A DNA stretch of 46,673 bases from JBEKYD01 sp049509915 (GCA_049509915.1 JBEKZL010000033.1:1-46673), one strand, 5' to 3'; shown: positions 8,423 through 19,151, counted from the stretch's first letter. Numbers and translations are program-made. Notes: generated by a model not told the origin, from the letters alone.

Positions 8423-9268
8423 ATGGAAACCGCGGGCAACTTAGTAACTCGGGAGCCGCATGTGTCGAGTCCTCCAATGACAGTTTCGGCCGGCGCCGCG
8501 ACCGCTCAAGCGGCCGCGCCGCCCAAAATTTCGGTGAAAGGTCTCAATTTCTTCTACGGCGCTTATCAGGCGCTTCACGATATCAACATCGACATGCCGG
8601 AGAAGCGCATCACCGCCCTGATCGGTCCCTCCGGTTGCGGCAAATCCACGTTTTTGCGCACCCTGAACCGCATCAACGACATGGTGCGTAACGCGCGGGC
8701 GGAGGGCACGGTCACCATGGACGGCGAGAACGTGCTCGAAACCGTCGACGTCACCAGCCTGCGGCGCCGCGTGGGCATGGTCTTTCAGCGTCCCAATCCG
8801 TTTCCCAAGTCTATCTTCGACAACGTCGCCTTCGGCATCCGCATCAACGGCCTCAGCGGCAACGGTTCGCTGGCGGAAAAAGTGGAGCACAGCCTGCGCG
8901 TGGCGGCGCTGTGGGACGAAGTCAAGGACAAGCTGCACGAATCGGCGTATTCGCTCTCCGGCGGCCAGCAGCAGCGGCTCTGCATCGCGCGCGCCCTGGC
9001 GGTGGATCCAGAGGTGCTGCTGCTCGATGAGCCCTGTTCCGCCCTCGATCCCATCGCCACCGCCAAGATCGAAGACCTGATGTTCAATTTGAAGGACCAA
9101 TGCACCCAGGTGATCGTGACCCACAACATGCAGCAGGCCGCCCGCGTGGCCGAGTTCACGGGATTCTTCCTGATGGGCAAACTGATAGAATTCGACCGGA
9201 CGGAGAAGATCTTCAAGCGGCCGGCCAGGAAGGAAACCGAGGATTACATCACGGGACGGTTCGGGTAG
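8423..9268 (+). CDS. pstB: Phosphate ABC transporter ATP-binding protein PstB
   Basis: A 281-residue ATPase that powers PstCA. Seen in order: Walker A GPSGCGKST (about residues 71-79), Q-loop GMVFQRPNPFPKS (PstB-specific NPFPKSI), ABC signature LSGGQQQR, Walker B VLLLDEPCSALDP, and switch His in VTHNMQQAARVAE. The C-terminus (RKETEDYITGRFG) is typical of PstB. The first 30 or so residues are a low-complexity Ala/Pro tail, so ATG 8480 (MTVSAG) is an alternative start. The gene ends 5 bases before phoU. Confidence 0.95.
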   Translation: METAGNLVTREPHVSSPPMTVSAGAATAQAAAPPKISVKGLNFFYGAYQALHDINIDMPEKRITALIGPSGCGKSTFLRTLNRINDMVRNARAEGTVTMDGENVLETVDVTSLRRRVGMVFQRPNPFPKSIFDNVAFGIRINGLSGNGSLAEKVEHSLRVAALWDEVKDKLHESAYSLSGGQQQRLCIARALAVDPEVLLLDEPCSALDPIATAKIEDLMFNLKDQCTQVIVTHNMQQAARVAEFTGFFLMGKLIEFDRTEKIFKRPARKETEDYITGRFG

Positions 9269-9273
9269 AAACC

Positions 9274-9865
9274 ATGCGCCACTTTCGCGACGAACTGGAC
9301 GAACTGGAAAACAAGCTGGTCGATATGGGCCGGCTGGTGGAGTCGTCCATCCACAATTCCGTCTACTCTCTGGTGGAGCGCAACGAACAGATGGCCAAAG
9401 AGGTCATGTGGACCGAGGCGTTAATCAATCAGCAGGAGATGGAAATCGACGACTTGGCCACCCGCCTGCTCGCCCTGTACCAGCCCATGGCGCGCGACTT
9501 GCGCTTTCTGACGTCGGCCATCAAGATCAATACCGACCTGGAGCGCATGGGCGACATGGCGGTGAACATTACCGAGCGGGCGCTCACCCTCATGAAGGAG
9601 CCGGCGATTCGCCCCCTGATCGACATCCCCAAGATCGCCGAACTGGCGCAGGGCATGGTAAGTGGACCGCCTGCGCGACGCCGTCTACGACGAACTGCTG
9701 GAATTCATGCAGGAAGAAAGCGGCACGATTAACCGCTCGGTGGCCCTGATGTTCATCGCCCAAAACCTGGAGCGCATCGCCGACCACGCCACCAACATCG
9801 CCGAGGACGTCCTTTTCATGGTGAAAGGCATCGACGTCCGGCACCGCGCCGAGACCACGGATTAG
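9274..9865 (+). pseudogene. phoU: PhoU, phosphate signalling protein, with internal deletion and frameshift
   Basis: PhoU links PstSCAB to the phosphate-sensing kinase. From ATG 9274 a clear PhoU N-terminal half is read (MRHFRDELDELENKLVDMG; MARDLRFLTSAIKINTDLERMGD; ERALTLM) up to AQGMV at about 9660. The C-terminal half continues in a different frame from 9662 (VDRLRDAVYDELLEFMQ; LMFIAQNLERIADHATNIAEDV) to 9865. The two halves total about 196 residues against roughly 215-225 in the family, and the missing piece is the helix between AQGM and VDRLRD, so about 25-30 codons plus a frame are lost at 9655-9664. As written the frame from 9274 stops at 9732 with a nonsense tail. Confidence 0.8.
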
Positions 9866-9871
9866 CTAAAT

Positions 9872-9954
9872 GTGGGACAGGCCTCCCGGCCTGTCGTAGC
9901 CGCGAGGCGGCTCTTCCAGTTCCAGCCAGTGACAGGCCAGGAGGACTGTCCCAC
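9872..9954. repeat. Palindromic repeat cluster / likely bidirectional terminator
   Basis: It lies between the converging phoU and CoA-transferase genes. It holds a perfect 8-bp stem GACAGGCC/GGCCTGTC (9876-9883, 9888-9895), a second stem AGCCGC/GCGGCT (9898-9903, 9907-9912), and an outer pair in which GTGGGACAGGCCTCC (9872-9886) is mirrored at 9940-9954 with one mismatch. The flanking GTGGGACAG relates it to the elements at 12531, 14831 and 33957. The position suits transcript termination on both strands. Confidence 0.65.
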
Positions 9955-9991
9955 TCGGCAACGGCCCGGCCACCAGACGGATAGACCGGCG

Positions 9992-11491
9992 CTACCGCCA
10001 GTCTTCCCACACCACGCCTGCCATGGTGCCGGTGCGAGCGAACTGGCGATGCATGGCGAAGGCGAGAGAGAGCGATTGCGGGCTGTGGCCCTGTTTCACT
10101 AGTTCCAGGTACTGGTGCAACTGCGGGCGGTAATCGGGGTGGGCGCAGCGGTCGATGATCAACCGGGAGCGCTCGTGCGGGTCGAGCCCGCGCAGGTCCG
10201 CCACGCCCTGTTCGGTGATGACTACCTGCACGGAATGTTCGCTGTGATCGGCGTGCGTCACCAGCGGCACGATGGCGGAAATGTTCCCGCCCTTGGCAGT
10301 GGATGGGCAACTGAAAATCGAAAGATACGCGTTGCGGGTGAAATCACCCGAGCCGCCGATGCCGTTCATCATCTGCCGGCCCATGACGTGGGTGGAGTTG
10401 ACGTCGCCGAACAGATCGACCTCGATGGCCGTGTTCATGGAGACGACCCCGAGCCGGCGCACGATTTCGGGATTGTTACTGATTTCCTGCGGGCGCATCA
10501 GAATCCGCGGCCGGAAATACGGCAGGTTGCCAGTGACGCGGCGCATCACCTCGGGGCTAAGGGTAAGCGAGCAGGTGGAGGCAAAACAGCAGCGCCCGCT
10601 TTCGAGCAAGGGCACCACGGCATCCTGCAGCACCTCGGTGTACATTTCAAAGGCCGGGATGTCGGGATGCCGGCCGAGGGCGCCGAGCACGCTGTTGGCG
10701 ATATTGCCGACGCCCGATTGCAGCGGCAGGAATTGCCGCGGCATGCGGCCGGCGCGCATTTCCGCTACCAGAAAATCGGCCACGTTGAGGCCGATGGCTT
10801 CGGTAGCCGGCGTCGGTTTGTCGAAGCCATGGACTTCGTCTTCGAGGTCGGTTTCGACGACGCCCACGATCTTGGCCGGGTCGACCAGCGCCAGCGGCGT
10901 GCCGATGCGTTCCGATGCGCTGTAGATGGGGATCTCGCGGCGCAGCGGAGGGTCGAGCGGCTGGTAGATGTCGTGCATTCCGAGCAACGTGGGCGGGTGG
11001 TGACGGTTGAGCTCGATGAGCACCTTTTCGGCTTTGTCGAGATACGTGGGCACGGCGCCCACGGCGGTCGTCAGCACGATACCGCCGCCGGCGGTTACGT
11101 CGCACGCCTCCACCACCGCCCAGTCGAGCGGTCCCAGAAACCCGTACCGCACCGTCTGCTGCAACATGGAGAGGTGCATGTCGACAAAGCGCGTGCCGCC
11201 GCGGTTGATCTCGGCGCGTAGCTCGGGGCTGGATTGATAGGGAGTCCGAAAACTGATGGCGCGGGCCTTGGCCAGCGCGCCATCGAGCGAGGGACCGGTG
11301 GAAGCGCCGGTGAGCACGCCGATCTGGAAGTCGCGCCCGGCGGCGTGTTCGTCTTCCGCGCGGCGTGCGATCGCCTGCGGGATCGCCTTCGGCGTGCCGG
11401 CTGCCGTGAACCCGCTGAAACCGATGCGCTGGCCGTGGCGGATGTGGCCGGCAGCCTCCTCCGCGGTCAGGCTGGGAAATGGATTGGACAT
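9992..11491 (-). CDS. Succinate/propionate-type CoA-transferase (acetyl-CoA hydrolase/transferase family)
   Basis: A 499-residue class I CoA-transferase. It most likely moves CoA from propionyl-CoA to succinate (EC 2.8.3-type), the step that releases propionate and primes the mutase. Motifs include GFSGFTAAGTPKAIP near the N-terminus, GVGNIANSVL (about 260) and YTEVLQD with E286, the position of the covalent catalytic glutamate in this family (for example AarC). GIGGSGDF and EQGVADLRG near the C-terminus are also typical. It is the last gene of the nine-gene operon, 9 bases after meaB. Acetate instead of propionate as acyl partner cannot be excluded from sequence; the mutase and transcarboxylase genes favour propionate, as in the E. 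coli scp operon. Confidence 0.85.
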   Translation of the reverse strand: MSNPFPSLTAEEAAGHIRHGQRIGFSGFTAAGTPKAIPQAIARRAEDEHAAGRDFQIGVLTGASTGPSLDGALAKARAISFRTPYQSSPELRAEINRGGTRFVDMHLSMLQQTVRYGFLGPLDWAVVEACDVTAGGGIVLTTAVGAVPTYLDKAEKVLIELNRHHPPTLLGMHDIYQPLDPPLRREIPIYSASERIGTPLALVDPAKIVGVVETDLEDEVHGFDKPTPATEAIGLNVADFLVAEMRAGRMPRQFLPLQSGVGNIANSVLGALGRHPDIPAFEMYTEVLQDAVVPLLESGRCCFASTCSLTLSPEVMRRVTGNLPYFRPRILMRPQEISNNPEIVRRLGVVSMNTAIEVDLFGDVNSTHVMGRQMMNGIGGSGDFTRNAYLSIFSCPSTAKGGNISAIVPLVTHADHSEHSVQVVITEQGVADLRGLDPHERSRLIIDRCAHPDYRPQLHQYLELVKQGHSPQSLSLAFAMHRQFARTGTMAGVVWEDWR

Positions 11492-11500
11492 GACGGTGAC

Positions 11501-12523
11501 TTACTTCTCCTTGCGATGAAAAAGATCGAGCAGCTCGCGGCTGGCGGCGAACGGCGTCGCCTGGCCGCGCGAAACCGCGTCTTCGAGTTCGGGCATGCGG
11601 GCCGCGACCGCGGCGTGGCGCCGAAAAGAGTCCTCCAGCCCTAGCGCGATCAGCTCCTTCATCCATTCGAGCGCCTGCCGGCTGCGGCGGCGCGCCAGTT
11701 CCCCGGTCGCCTCCATGTGCTCGCGGTGGCGCAGAACAGTGTCCCAGATTGCGGCGATACCCGAGCCATCGAGAGCCGAGCAGGTGACCACCGGCGGCAG
11801 CCAGCCATCGGCCGGTGCGGGAAACAAATGCAGCGCACCGGCGTATTCCGCTCTAGCCCGATCGGCGCGCTGGCGGTTGTCGCCATCGGCCTTGTTGATG
11901 GCCATGCCGTCGATCATCTCGATGATGCCGCGCTTCATTCCCTGCAGTTCGTCGCCCGCCCCGGCCAGCATGAGCAGCAGGAAAAAATCGGTCATGGAGC
12001 GAACCGCGGTTTCCGATTGTCCCACGCCCACGGTTTCCACCAGCACGTTGTCGAAACCGGCAGCCTCGCACAATAAGATGGTTTCACGGGTGCGGCGCGC
12101 CACGCCGCCCAGGTGCCCGCGCGCCGCCGAGGGGCGGATGAAGGCGTTCTCCTCCACGCTCAGGCGCTCCATGCGGGTTTTGTCGCCCAGAATGCTGCCC
12201 TGGGAAATGGGGCTGGAAGGATCGATGCTCAGCACCGCCACGCGCTCGGTGCGCTCGCGAATCAGGTGCATGCCCAAGGCGTCGATGAAGGTGCTCTTGC
12301 CGACTCCGGGCACTCCGGTGATCCCTACGCGCCGGGAACTTCCGCTGTGCGGCAGAATAGCGCCGAGCAGGCGCGCGGAAAGATCGTTATCGGCCGCCAG
12401 GTCGCTTTCGACCAAGGTGATGGCGCGCGCCAGCACGACGCGGTCGCCCGCCAGAATGCCTTCGACGTAGCGCTCCAGCGGGAGACGCCGGCGGCGCAGC
12501 ATGCTCGCCTCAGTGCCAGGCAC
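11501..12523 (-). CDS. meaB: Methylmalonyl-CoA mutase-associated GTPase MeaB
   Basis: A 340-residue G3E-family GTPase chaperone (MeaB/ArgK) that gates cobalamin loading and protects methylmalonyl-CoA mutase. Walker A GVPGVGKST lies at about residues 70-78, Walker B-like VLSIDPSSP follows, VETVGVGQSE is the switch segment, and NKADGD supplies the guanine-specificity motif. The C-terminal helical part (SFRRHAAVAARMPELEDAV) matches the dimerisation arm. The first Met is at 12523, but MLRRRRLPLERY seven codons later is an equally good start. It sits next to the mutase large subunit gene, separated by a palindromic repeat pair. Confidence 0.9.
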   Translation of the reverse strand: MPGTEASMLRRRRLPLERYVEGILAGDRVVLARAITLVESDLAADNDLSARLLGAILPHSGSSRRVGITGVPGVGKSTFIDALGMHLIRERTERVAVLSIDPSSPISQGSILGDKTRMERLSVEENAFIRPSAARGHLGGVARRTRETILLCEAAGFDNVLVETVGVGQSETAVRSMTDFFLLLMLAGAGDELQGMKRGIIEMIDGMAINKADGDNRQRADRARAEYAGALHLFPAPADGWLPPVVTCSALDGSGIAAIWDTVLRHREHMEATGELARRRSRQALEWMKELIALGLEDSFRRHAAVAARMPELEDAVSRGQATPFAASRELLDLFHRKEK

Positions 12524-12530
12524 AGCTGGT

Positions 12531-12617
12531 CCGTGGGGCAGACCATCGTTCTTTGTGGTCTGCCCTCGACAAAGAGCCCACCTGGCAGACCACGAAAGAC
12601 GATGGTCTGCCCCACGG
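12531..12617. repeat. Paired palindromic repeat (REP-like) between mutB and meaB
   Basis: Two 34-base arms (12531-12564 and 12584-12617) are inverted copies of each other with about three differences. Each arm is itself a hairpin: GGCAGACCA pairs with TGGTCTGCC across a short loop. The unit begins CCGTGGGGCAGACC. It fills almost the whole 101-base gap between two operon genes, so the message would carry two strong stem-loops there. Confidence 0.85.
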
Positions 12618-12624
12618 TAAACTC

Positions 12625-14772
<2,148 letters not shown>

Positions 14773-14830
14773 GGGCTATTCCTTCGGTTAGAGACTGGGG
14801 CTCCCTGACGGATGCACTGTTTGCCGTGGT

Positions 14831-14853
14831 GGGACAGGCGGTTCCGCCTGCCC
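14831..14853. repeat. Palindromic repeat (REP-like) between mutA and mutB
   Basis: GGGACAGGCGG (14831-14841) pairs with CCGCCTGCCC (14844-14853) across a two-base loop with one bulge. It lies in the 100-base gap between the two mutase subunit genes. Core and flank (GTGGGACAGG) match the elements at 9872 and 12531. Confidence 0.7.
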
Positions 14854-14872
14854 TCTAAGAAGCTCGCCATGG

Positions 14873-16315
14873 CTATTCCGTCATTCCCAGGCGATTTTGC
14901 CAATCCGTGAGGGTCCCGACGGCGTCGCTCTGCACATGGACGAATCCCGCTACGCCAGCCTGCGTCAAAGCCTCGATCTGGTCTTTGGGGTTGCCGGCCA
15001 CAATCACCGGGACTTTCGCCGCCGGGCAGACTTCCCGCGCCAGCTCCAGGTATTCGGCGTCGGAGCTGCAAAGCGCGATCAGATTGGCGTCTGTGCCTGC
15101 GTAGTCGGAGGATTGCTCGATGTCGAAGCCCGCGCAGCCGAAAAAGTTCAACATGAAGTTGGCGCGCGCGCCGCGCATCTTGACGTCGCCGCGAGCCAGC
15201 AGCAGCAGTTTGGGATAGCGGCCGGCGGCCGCGGCGTGGCGCGCGGTTCGCTGCCGGATCTTCTCGAAGGGAGCGGCCAATCGCGGCGCAGTGTTTTCCG
15301 AAGCCGCCGGCGGCTTCACGTCCGAAGTCTTCTCGTTCAGATCGGGGTAATTGTTGACGCCCACAAGCGTGCGCCGGCGCGACGAAACGGCCTTTTCCCT
15401 ACCCGCTCGGGTTTCGGCCAGCGCTTTCGACAGAGCGCCGGATTCGGCCGCCGCGCGGTATCCGCCCGCGGCTTCGATCTGCTGAAACAGCGTCCACCCC
15501 GCCCGGGCGAGGGCGTCGGTCAGGGTTTCGATGTAATACGAACCGCCGGCGGGGTCGGCCACTTCTCCCATGTGCGCTTCCTCGCGCAGCACGTGGTGGA
15601 CGTTCTCCGCCAGGTGGGCGCCGAAACCAAAGGCTTCCACTTCGAGGCTGTCGCACCCGCCGATCACCGCGGAAAGCGCTTCGGTGGTCGCCCGCAGCAG
15701 ATTGGCGTAAGGATCGAAAATGCTCTTATTCAGGCGCCCCGTGCGCACCGAAAGGCGCATCAGGCACGCGGCGGGGCTGGCCGGTTGAAACGCTTCCACG
15801 GCACGAGCCCACAACAAGCGCGCGGCGCGGAGTTTGGCGATCTCCACAAAATACGCGGAGCCCACGGCGAAAACGAATTCGATCGACCGGGTGGCATCGT
15901 CCACCGGTTGGCCGGCCGGCCGCTCGGCAACCCTTTCCACCCCGGCCGCCACTGCCCAGGCAAGTTCCTGGACGGCGTGCGCGCCCCCGTCGTGCCACTG
16001 GTCGGCGCGAATCGCGGTCTCGGAAAAACTCGCCCCGTTGGCCGCCTGCCATGCCTTGCCGCTGCCCCTTACGAAGGGGAACTCTCCGGGCGCAGCCTGG
16101 GTCTGGCTTTCCAGCCCGGCCAGGTCCTCTCGGCGGCAATAGGGCCGCACCGCCAGACCTTCGTCGGTTCGCCAGACGAGCTTTTTGTCGTAATCGGCGC
16201 CCTTCAGATCGGCGCGCACTGCCCGGTCCCAATCTGCCGCCGCGATCGGCGGAAAATCCTGCGCCAGGCTCAGAATCTCGGTACCGGGAACCGCTTCAGG
16301 CGTGCTGTCCGGCAT
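14873..16315 (-). CDS. mutA: Methylmalonyl-CoA mutase, small (beta) subunit
   Basis: A 480-residue non-catalytic partner of MutB. It shares the barrel features of the large subunit (GSAYFVEIAKLRAARLLWARAVEAF, LSVRTGRLNKSIFDPYANLLR, VADPAGGSYYIETLTD) and has a C-terminal flavodoxin-like domain in which the cobalamin motif is absent: ARGDVKMRGARANF stands where DxHxxG would be. This loss is normal for the small subunit. It is clearly shorter than the actinobacterial subunit (over 600 residues), with the N-terminal part of the barrel trimmed. It overlaps the epimerase gene by 20 bases, so the two are cotranslated. Confidence 0.9.
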   Translation of the reverse strand: MPDSTPEAVPGTEILSLAQDFPPIAAADWDRAVRADLKGADYDKKLVWRTDEGLAVRPYCRREDLAGLESQTQAAPGEFPFVRGSGKAWQAANGASFSETAIRADQWHDGGAHAVQELAWAVAAGVERVAERPAGQPVDDATRSIEFVFAVGSAYFVEIAKLRAARLLWARAVEAFQPASPAACLMRLSVRTGRLNKSIFDPYANLLRATTEALSAVIGGCDSLEVEAFGFGAHLAENVHHVLREEAHMGEVADPAGGSYYIETLTDALARAGWTLFQQIEAAGGYRAAAESGALSKALAETRAGREKAVSSRRRTLVGVNNYPDLNEKTSDVKPPAASENTAPRLAAPFEKIRQRTARHAAAAGRYPKLLLLARGDVKMRGARANFMLNFFGCAGFDIEQSSDYAGTDANLIALCSSDAEYLELAREVCPAAKVPVIVAGNPKDQIEALTQAGVAGFVHVQSDAVGTLTDWQNRLGMTE

Positions 16316-16772
16316 GGTTGTTCTCCTGGACCACTTCGATCAGGTAGCCGAATGCCGCCTGCTCTGTGGTCTTGGGATGCACGAAAAATACGGTGGTGCC
16401 GCGCGAACCCTTCCGCGGCGCCTTGTCGATCAGCTTGAAGCCGTGCTCCCGCATGTAGTCATAGGCCTTCTGAATATCGGCCACGCGCAGCGCCACGTGC
16501 GCCAGGCCGCCGCGCCCGCCGTTCTTTTCGATCTGCTTCGATACCGGCGATTCCGCGTTGAGCGGCTCGAGCAACTGAACAAGGTTCGGACCGTCGCCCA
16601 CCTGGAGCAGCACTTCGCGCACCTGATCGCCGCCCAGCACGTCTTCCCGGTGCACCTCGGTGAACCCCAGCGCGCGGTAGGCTGCCACCTGCGCTTCCAA
16701 ATCGCCGGCCTTTACCGAAACGGCGACGTGGTCGAAAAACAAAAATCCAGGAACCTGTTCCAGCCTCATCAC
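16296..16772 (-). CDS. mce: Methylmalonyl-CoA epimerase
   Basis: A 158-residue vicinal-oxygen-chelate protein that interconverts (S)- and (R)-methylmalonyl-CoA, bridging the transcarboxylase and the mutase. Two beta-alpha-beta-beta-beta modules are visible. Likely metal ligands are His15 (FFDHVAVSV), the Gln of NLVQLLEP, the His of GLAHVALRV and the Glu of YLIEVV. The start overlaps the stop of the biotin-carrier gene by 4 bases and the end overlaps mutA by 20 bases. Other VOC enzymes share the fold, but this position inside the cluster makes the assignment strong. Confidence 0.9.
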   Translation of the reverse strand: MMRLEQVPGFLFFDHVAVSVKAGDLEAQVAAYRALGFTEVHREDVLGGDQVREVLLQVGDGPNLVQLLEPLNAESPVSKQIEKNGGRGGLAHVALRVADIQKAYDYMREHGFKLIDKAPRKGSRGTTVFFVHPKTTEQAAFGYLIEVVQENNHAGQHA

Positions 16773-17155
16773 TCGAACTCCACGGCCACCTGGCCGGATT
16801 GCAGGCTGTCCCCCTGCTTCACTTTTATATCCTTTACCTTACCGGCGATCGGGGCGGTAATGTTGGTCTCCATCTTCATGGCTTCCAGCACTAGCAGAAT
16901 GTCGCCCGCCTGCAGGCTCTGACCGGGCTGCGCCACCACCCGGACCACGATGCCGGAAACCGGACTGCGGCATACCTTCCCCTCGTTAACCGGGGCCCCC
17001 TCGGCAAGCGGAGCAACGGGAGGGGCAGCCGCGGGCAGACGAACCTGCGCCGGCTCGACCGGGTAGCCGCGCGGGGGCGCCGCGGCGGTCTCCGGCTCGG
17101 CGGCCTCTACGTCCACTTCATAAGTCTTCTGGTCGATAGTGATTTTCAGCTTCAC
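16769..17155 (-). CDS. Biotin carrier subunit of transcarboxylase (1.3S)
   Basis: A 128-residue biotinyl carrier. Residues 1-16 (MKLKITIDQKTYEVDV) form the tail that docks on the carboxytransferase core, an Ala/Pro-rich linker follows (about 20-58), and the C-terminal biotinyl domain carries EAMKMET with Lys94 as the biotin site. The design and N-terminal sequence match the Propionibacterium 1.3S subunit as I recall it. It carries CO2 between the 12S and 5S active sites. It is flanked by the small accessory subunit gene (14-base gap) and mce (4-base overlap). A carrier for a decarboxylase pump would look similar; the neighbours decide. Confidence 0.9.
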   Translation of the reverse strand: MKLKITIDQKTYEVDVEAAEPETAAAPPRGYPVEPAQVRLPAAAPPVAPLAEGAPVNEGKVCRSPVSGIVVRVVAQPGQSLQAGDILLVLEAMKMETNITAPIAGKVKDIKVKQGDSLQSGQVAVEFE

Positions 17156-17169
17156 GGGTTAGTCCCTTT

Positions 17170-17526
17170 TCAATGCAGTTGATGGGACGCTTGAATCGAA
17201 ACGCGTCCCTCCTGGGCCCACCTGCCGGAACCGATCAGGCGGATCTGGCGGATGTGGGCGCGAACGCCCAGGTAAGCCGCTATCGCCGCGGCGATGGCCG
17301 CCAGTTCCTCTTCGGCAATCGGTTCGGGCGCGGGCGGCTCGGGAACGGCGGCTGGCGTGGGAACGGGCGCGGCAACTGATGCGGCAAATGCAGCGGGTGA
17401 TTCGGCGGTATCGACAGCGGCGCTTCGAGCCCCGCCGGCCTCCACCCGAGCCAGGCGCTCGCTCAGCTCGCGCACCTGCTCTTTCAGTTCCAGGATCAGG
17501 CTTTCGAGATCGGTTGCGGTTTCCAT
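17170..17526 (-). CDS. Small accessory subunit of the carboxytransferase complex
   Basis: A 118-residue protein with a short coiled coil (LESLILELKEQVRELSERLA, about 7-26), a long Ala/Pro linker and a conserved C-terminal block (EEELAAIAAAIAAYLG, then RWAQEGRVSIQASH). That block resembles the C-terminal segment of small delta/gamma subunits in biotin-dependent carboxytransferase and decarboxylase complexes. Unlike the membrane-pump subunits it has no N-terminal membrane helix, which argues for a soluble complex. The gene lies 9 bases after the 12S gene and 14 bases before the carrier gene. Its precise role is unknown; a structural or assembly part is the natural guess. Confidence 0.6.
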   Translation of the reverse strand: METATDLESLILELKEQVRELSERLARVEAGGARSAAVDTAESPAAFAASVAAPVPTPAAVPEPPAPEPIAEEELAAIAAAIAAYLGVRAHIRQIRLIGSGRWAQEGRVSIQASHQLH

Positions 17527-17535
17527 AAGCAGCCT

Positions 17536-19107
17536 CTACAGAGGAATCAGCCCGTGCTTCTTGGCGGGCCGCAATTCGCGCTTGGTGTGCAGGTATTCGA
17601 GCGCCTGGCCGATGTGCCGCCGCGTCAGCGCCGGCTCGATCACCGCGTCCACCAGACGGCGCCCGGCCGCCACGTAAGGGTTCGAAAACGCGTCGCGGTA
17701 GCGCGCGATCATCTCCTTGCGCTTCTCCGCTTTATTGGCGGCTTCCTGAATCTCCTTGCGGAAGACGATCTCGGCCGCTCCCTCGGCGCCCATCACAGCC
17801 ACCTCGGCAGTGGGCCAGGCGAAGACACGGTCCGCGCCCAGGTCCTTCGAGCACATCGCCAGGTACGCGCCGCCGTAGCACTTGCGCAATATCACGGTGA
17901 TTTTAGGAACCGTCGCGGCCGAGTACGCGAATAACATCTTGGCCCCGTGGCGGATGATGCCGCCGTACTCCTGTTCCACGCCTGGCATAAACCCAGGCAC
18001 GTCGGCGAAGGTCACCAGCGGCACGTTGAAGGCGTTGCAGAACCGGATGAAGCGCGCCGCTTTGCTGGAAGCGTTGATATCCAGCACGCCGGCATTCACC
18101 GCCGGCTGGTTGGCGATCACTCCCACCGAGCGGCCGTTGATGCGCGCGAACCCCACCACGACGTTGGCCGCGTAGCCCGACTGCACCTCCAGAAAGTCGC
18201 CGAAATCCACCACCGCCAGAATCACCTGGCGCACGTCGTAGCCCTTCTTTCCGTCCACGGGCACGATGTCTTCAAGCGCCGGATTAGCATCCACGTTGGG
18301 GTCGCCTTCCACTTGCGGCGGGTCTTCCAGATTGTTGTTCGGTAGAAAGCTCAACAGCTTCTGGCACAGCGCCACCGCATGGCGGTCGTCTTCGGCCACG
18401 AAGTGAATCACGCCGGAGCGGACCATGTGGGCTTCCGGCCCTCCCAACTGTTCCGCTGTCACCACCTCGCCGGTCACCTGCTTGATCACCTGTGGACCCG
18501 TAATGAACATCTGCGCCTGTCGGGTCTGGATGATGAAGTCCGTCAGCGCCGGGCTGTAGGCCGCGCCGCCCGCGCAGGGACCGCAGATGAGCGAAACCTG
18601 GGGCACCGCGCCGGAGAGCATCACGTTGGTGTAGAACACCTTGCCGTAGCCGGAGAGCGAATCGATGCCCTCCTGCACCCGCGCCCCGCCCGAATCGTTG
18701 ATGAAGACGAAAGGCGAGCCGGTTTTGAGCGCCTGCTCCATGATCTCGGCCACTTTAATCGAGTGCACTTCGCCGGCCGAGCCTCCCGCCACGGTGAAGT
18801 CCTGGCTGGCCAGGTGGATCAGGCGCCCGCCCACGGTGGCCGCTCCGGTCACTACCCCGTCGGCCGGCATGCTCTTGCCCTCCATGCCGAACAGCGTGGA
18901 GCGGTGTTCGGCGAACAGGCCGCTCTCATCGAAGCTGCCGGCGTCCACCAGGGCATCGACCCGTTCCCGCGCCGTCATCTTGCCCTGCTGCCGTTGCTTT
19001 TCGAGCTTGTCCGCCCCGCCGCCCAGCATTACCTGCTCGCGCCGCTTCTGGAGTTGCTCCACCTTTGCCTGCATAGAGTTGGTTGCCGACTTCTCTAACG
19101 TTTGCAT
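17536..19107 (-). CDS. mmdA: Methylmalonyl-CoA carboxytransferase 12S subunit (MmdA family)
   Basis: A 523-residue carboxyltransferase that moves the carboxyl group between methylmalonyl-CoA and biotin. It is collinear with the Propionibacterium 12S subunit over its whole length: KMTARERVDALVD, HRSTLFGMEGKSMPADGVVTG, SQDFTVAGGSAGE, NDSGGARVQEGIDSLSGYG, GPCAGGAAYSPALTDFI, FADVPGFMPGVEQEYGGI and the C-terminal RELRPAKKHG. The oxyanion-hole glycine pairs typical of the crotonase-like carboxyltransferase fold are present. No membrane beta-subunit gene of a sodium-pumping decarboxylase is present in the cluster, so transcarboxylase is the better call than methylmalonyl-CoA decarboxylase. Confidence 0.92.
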   Translation of the reverse strand: MQTLEKSATNSMQAKVEQLQKRREQVMLGGGADKLEKQRQQGKMTARERVDALVDAGSFDESGLFAEHRSTLFGMEGKSMPADGVVTGAATVGGRLIHLASQDFTVAGGSAGEVHSIKVAEIMEQALKTGSPFVFINDSGGARVQEGIDSLSGYGKVFYTNVMLSGAVPQVSLICGPCAGGAAYSPALTDFIIQTRQAQMFITGPQVIKQVTGEVVTAEQLGGPEAHMVRSGVIHFVAEDDRHAVALCQKLLSFLPNNNLEDPPQVEGDPNVDANPALEDIVPVDGKKGYDVRQVILAVVDFGDFLEVQSGYAANVVVGFARINGRSVGVIANQPAVNAGVLDINASSKAARFIRFCNAFNVPLVTFADVPGFMPGVEQEYGGIIRHGAKMLFAYSAATVPKITVILRKCYGGAYLAMCSKDLGADRVFAWPTAEVAVMGAEGAAEIVFRKEIQEAANKAEKRKEMIARYRDAFSNPYVAAGRRLVDAVIEPALTRRHIGQALEYLHTKRELRPAKKHGLIPL

Positions 19108-19151
19108 TTCAATCCCATCCCTTTAAGCCTGTTTGCCGTTGCCCCGCGACC

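Noticed and set aside
14897..16438. Long plus-strand frame of 513 codons opposite mutA
   Set aside because: Same reason; the minus strand carries the mutase small subunit and epimerase.
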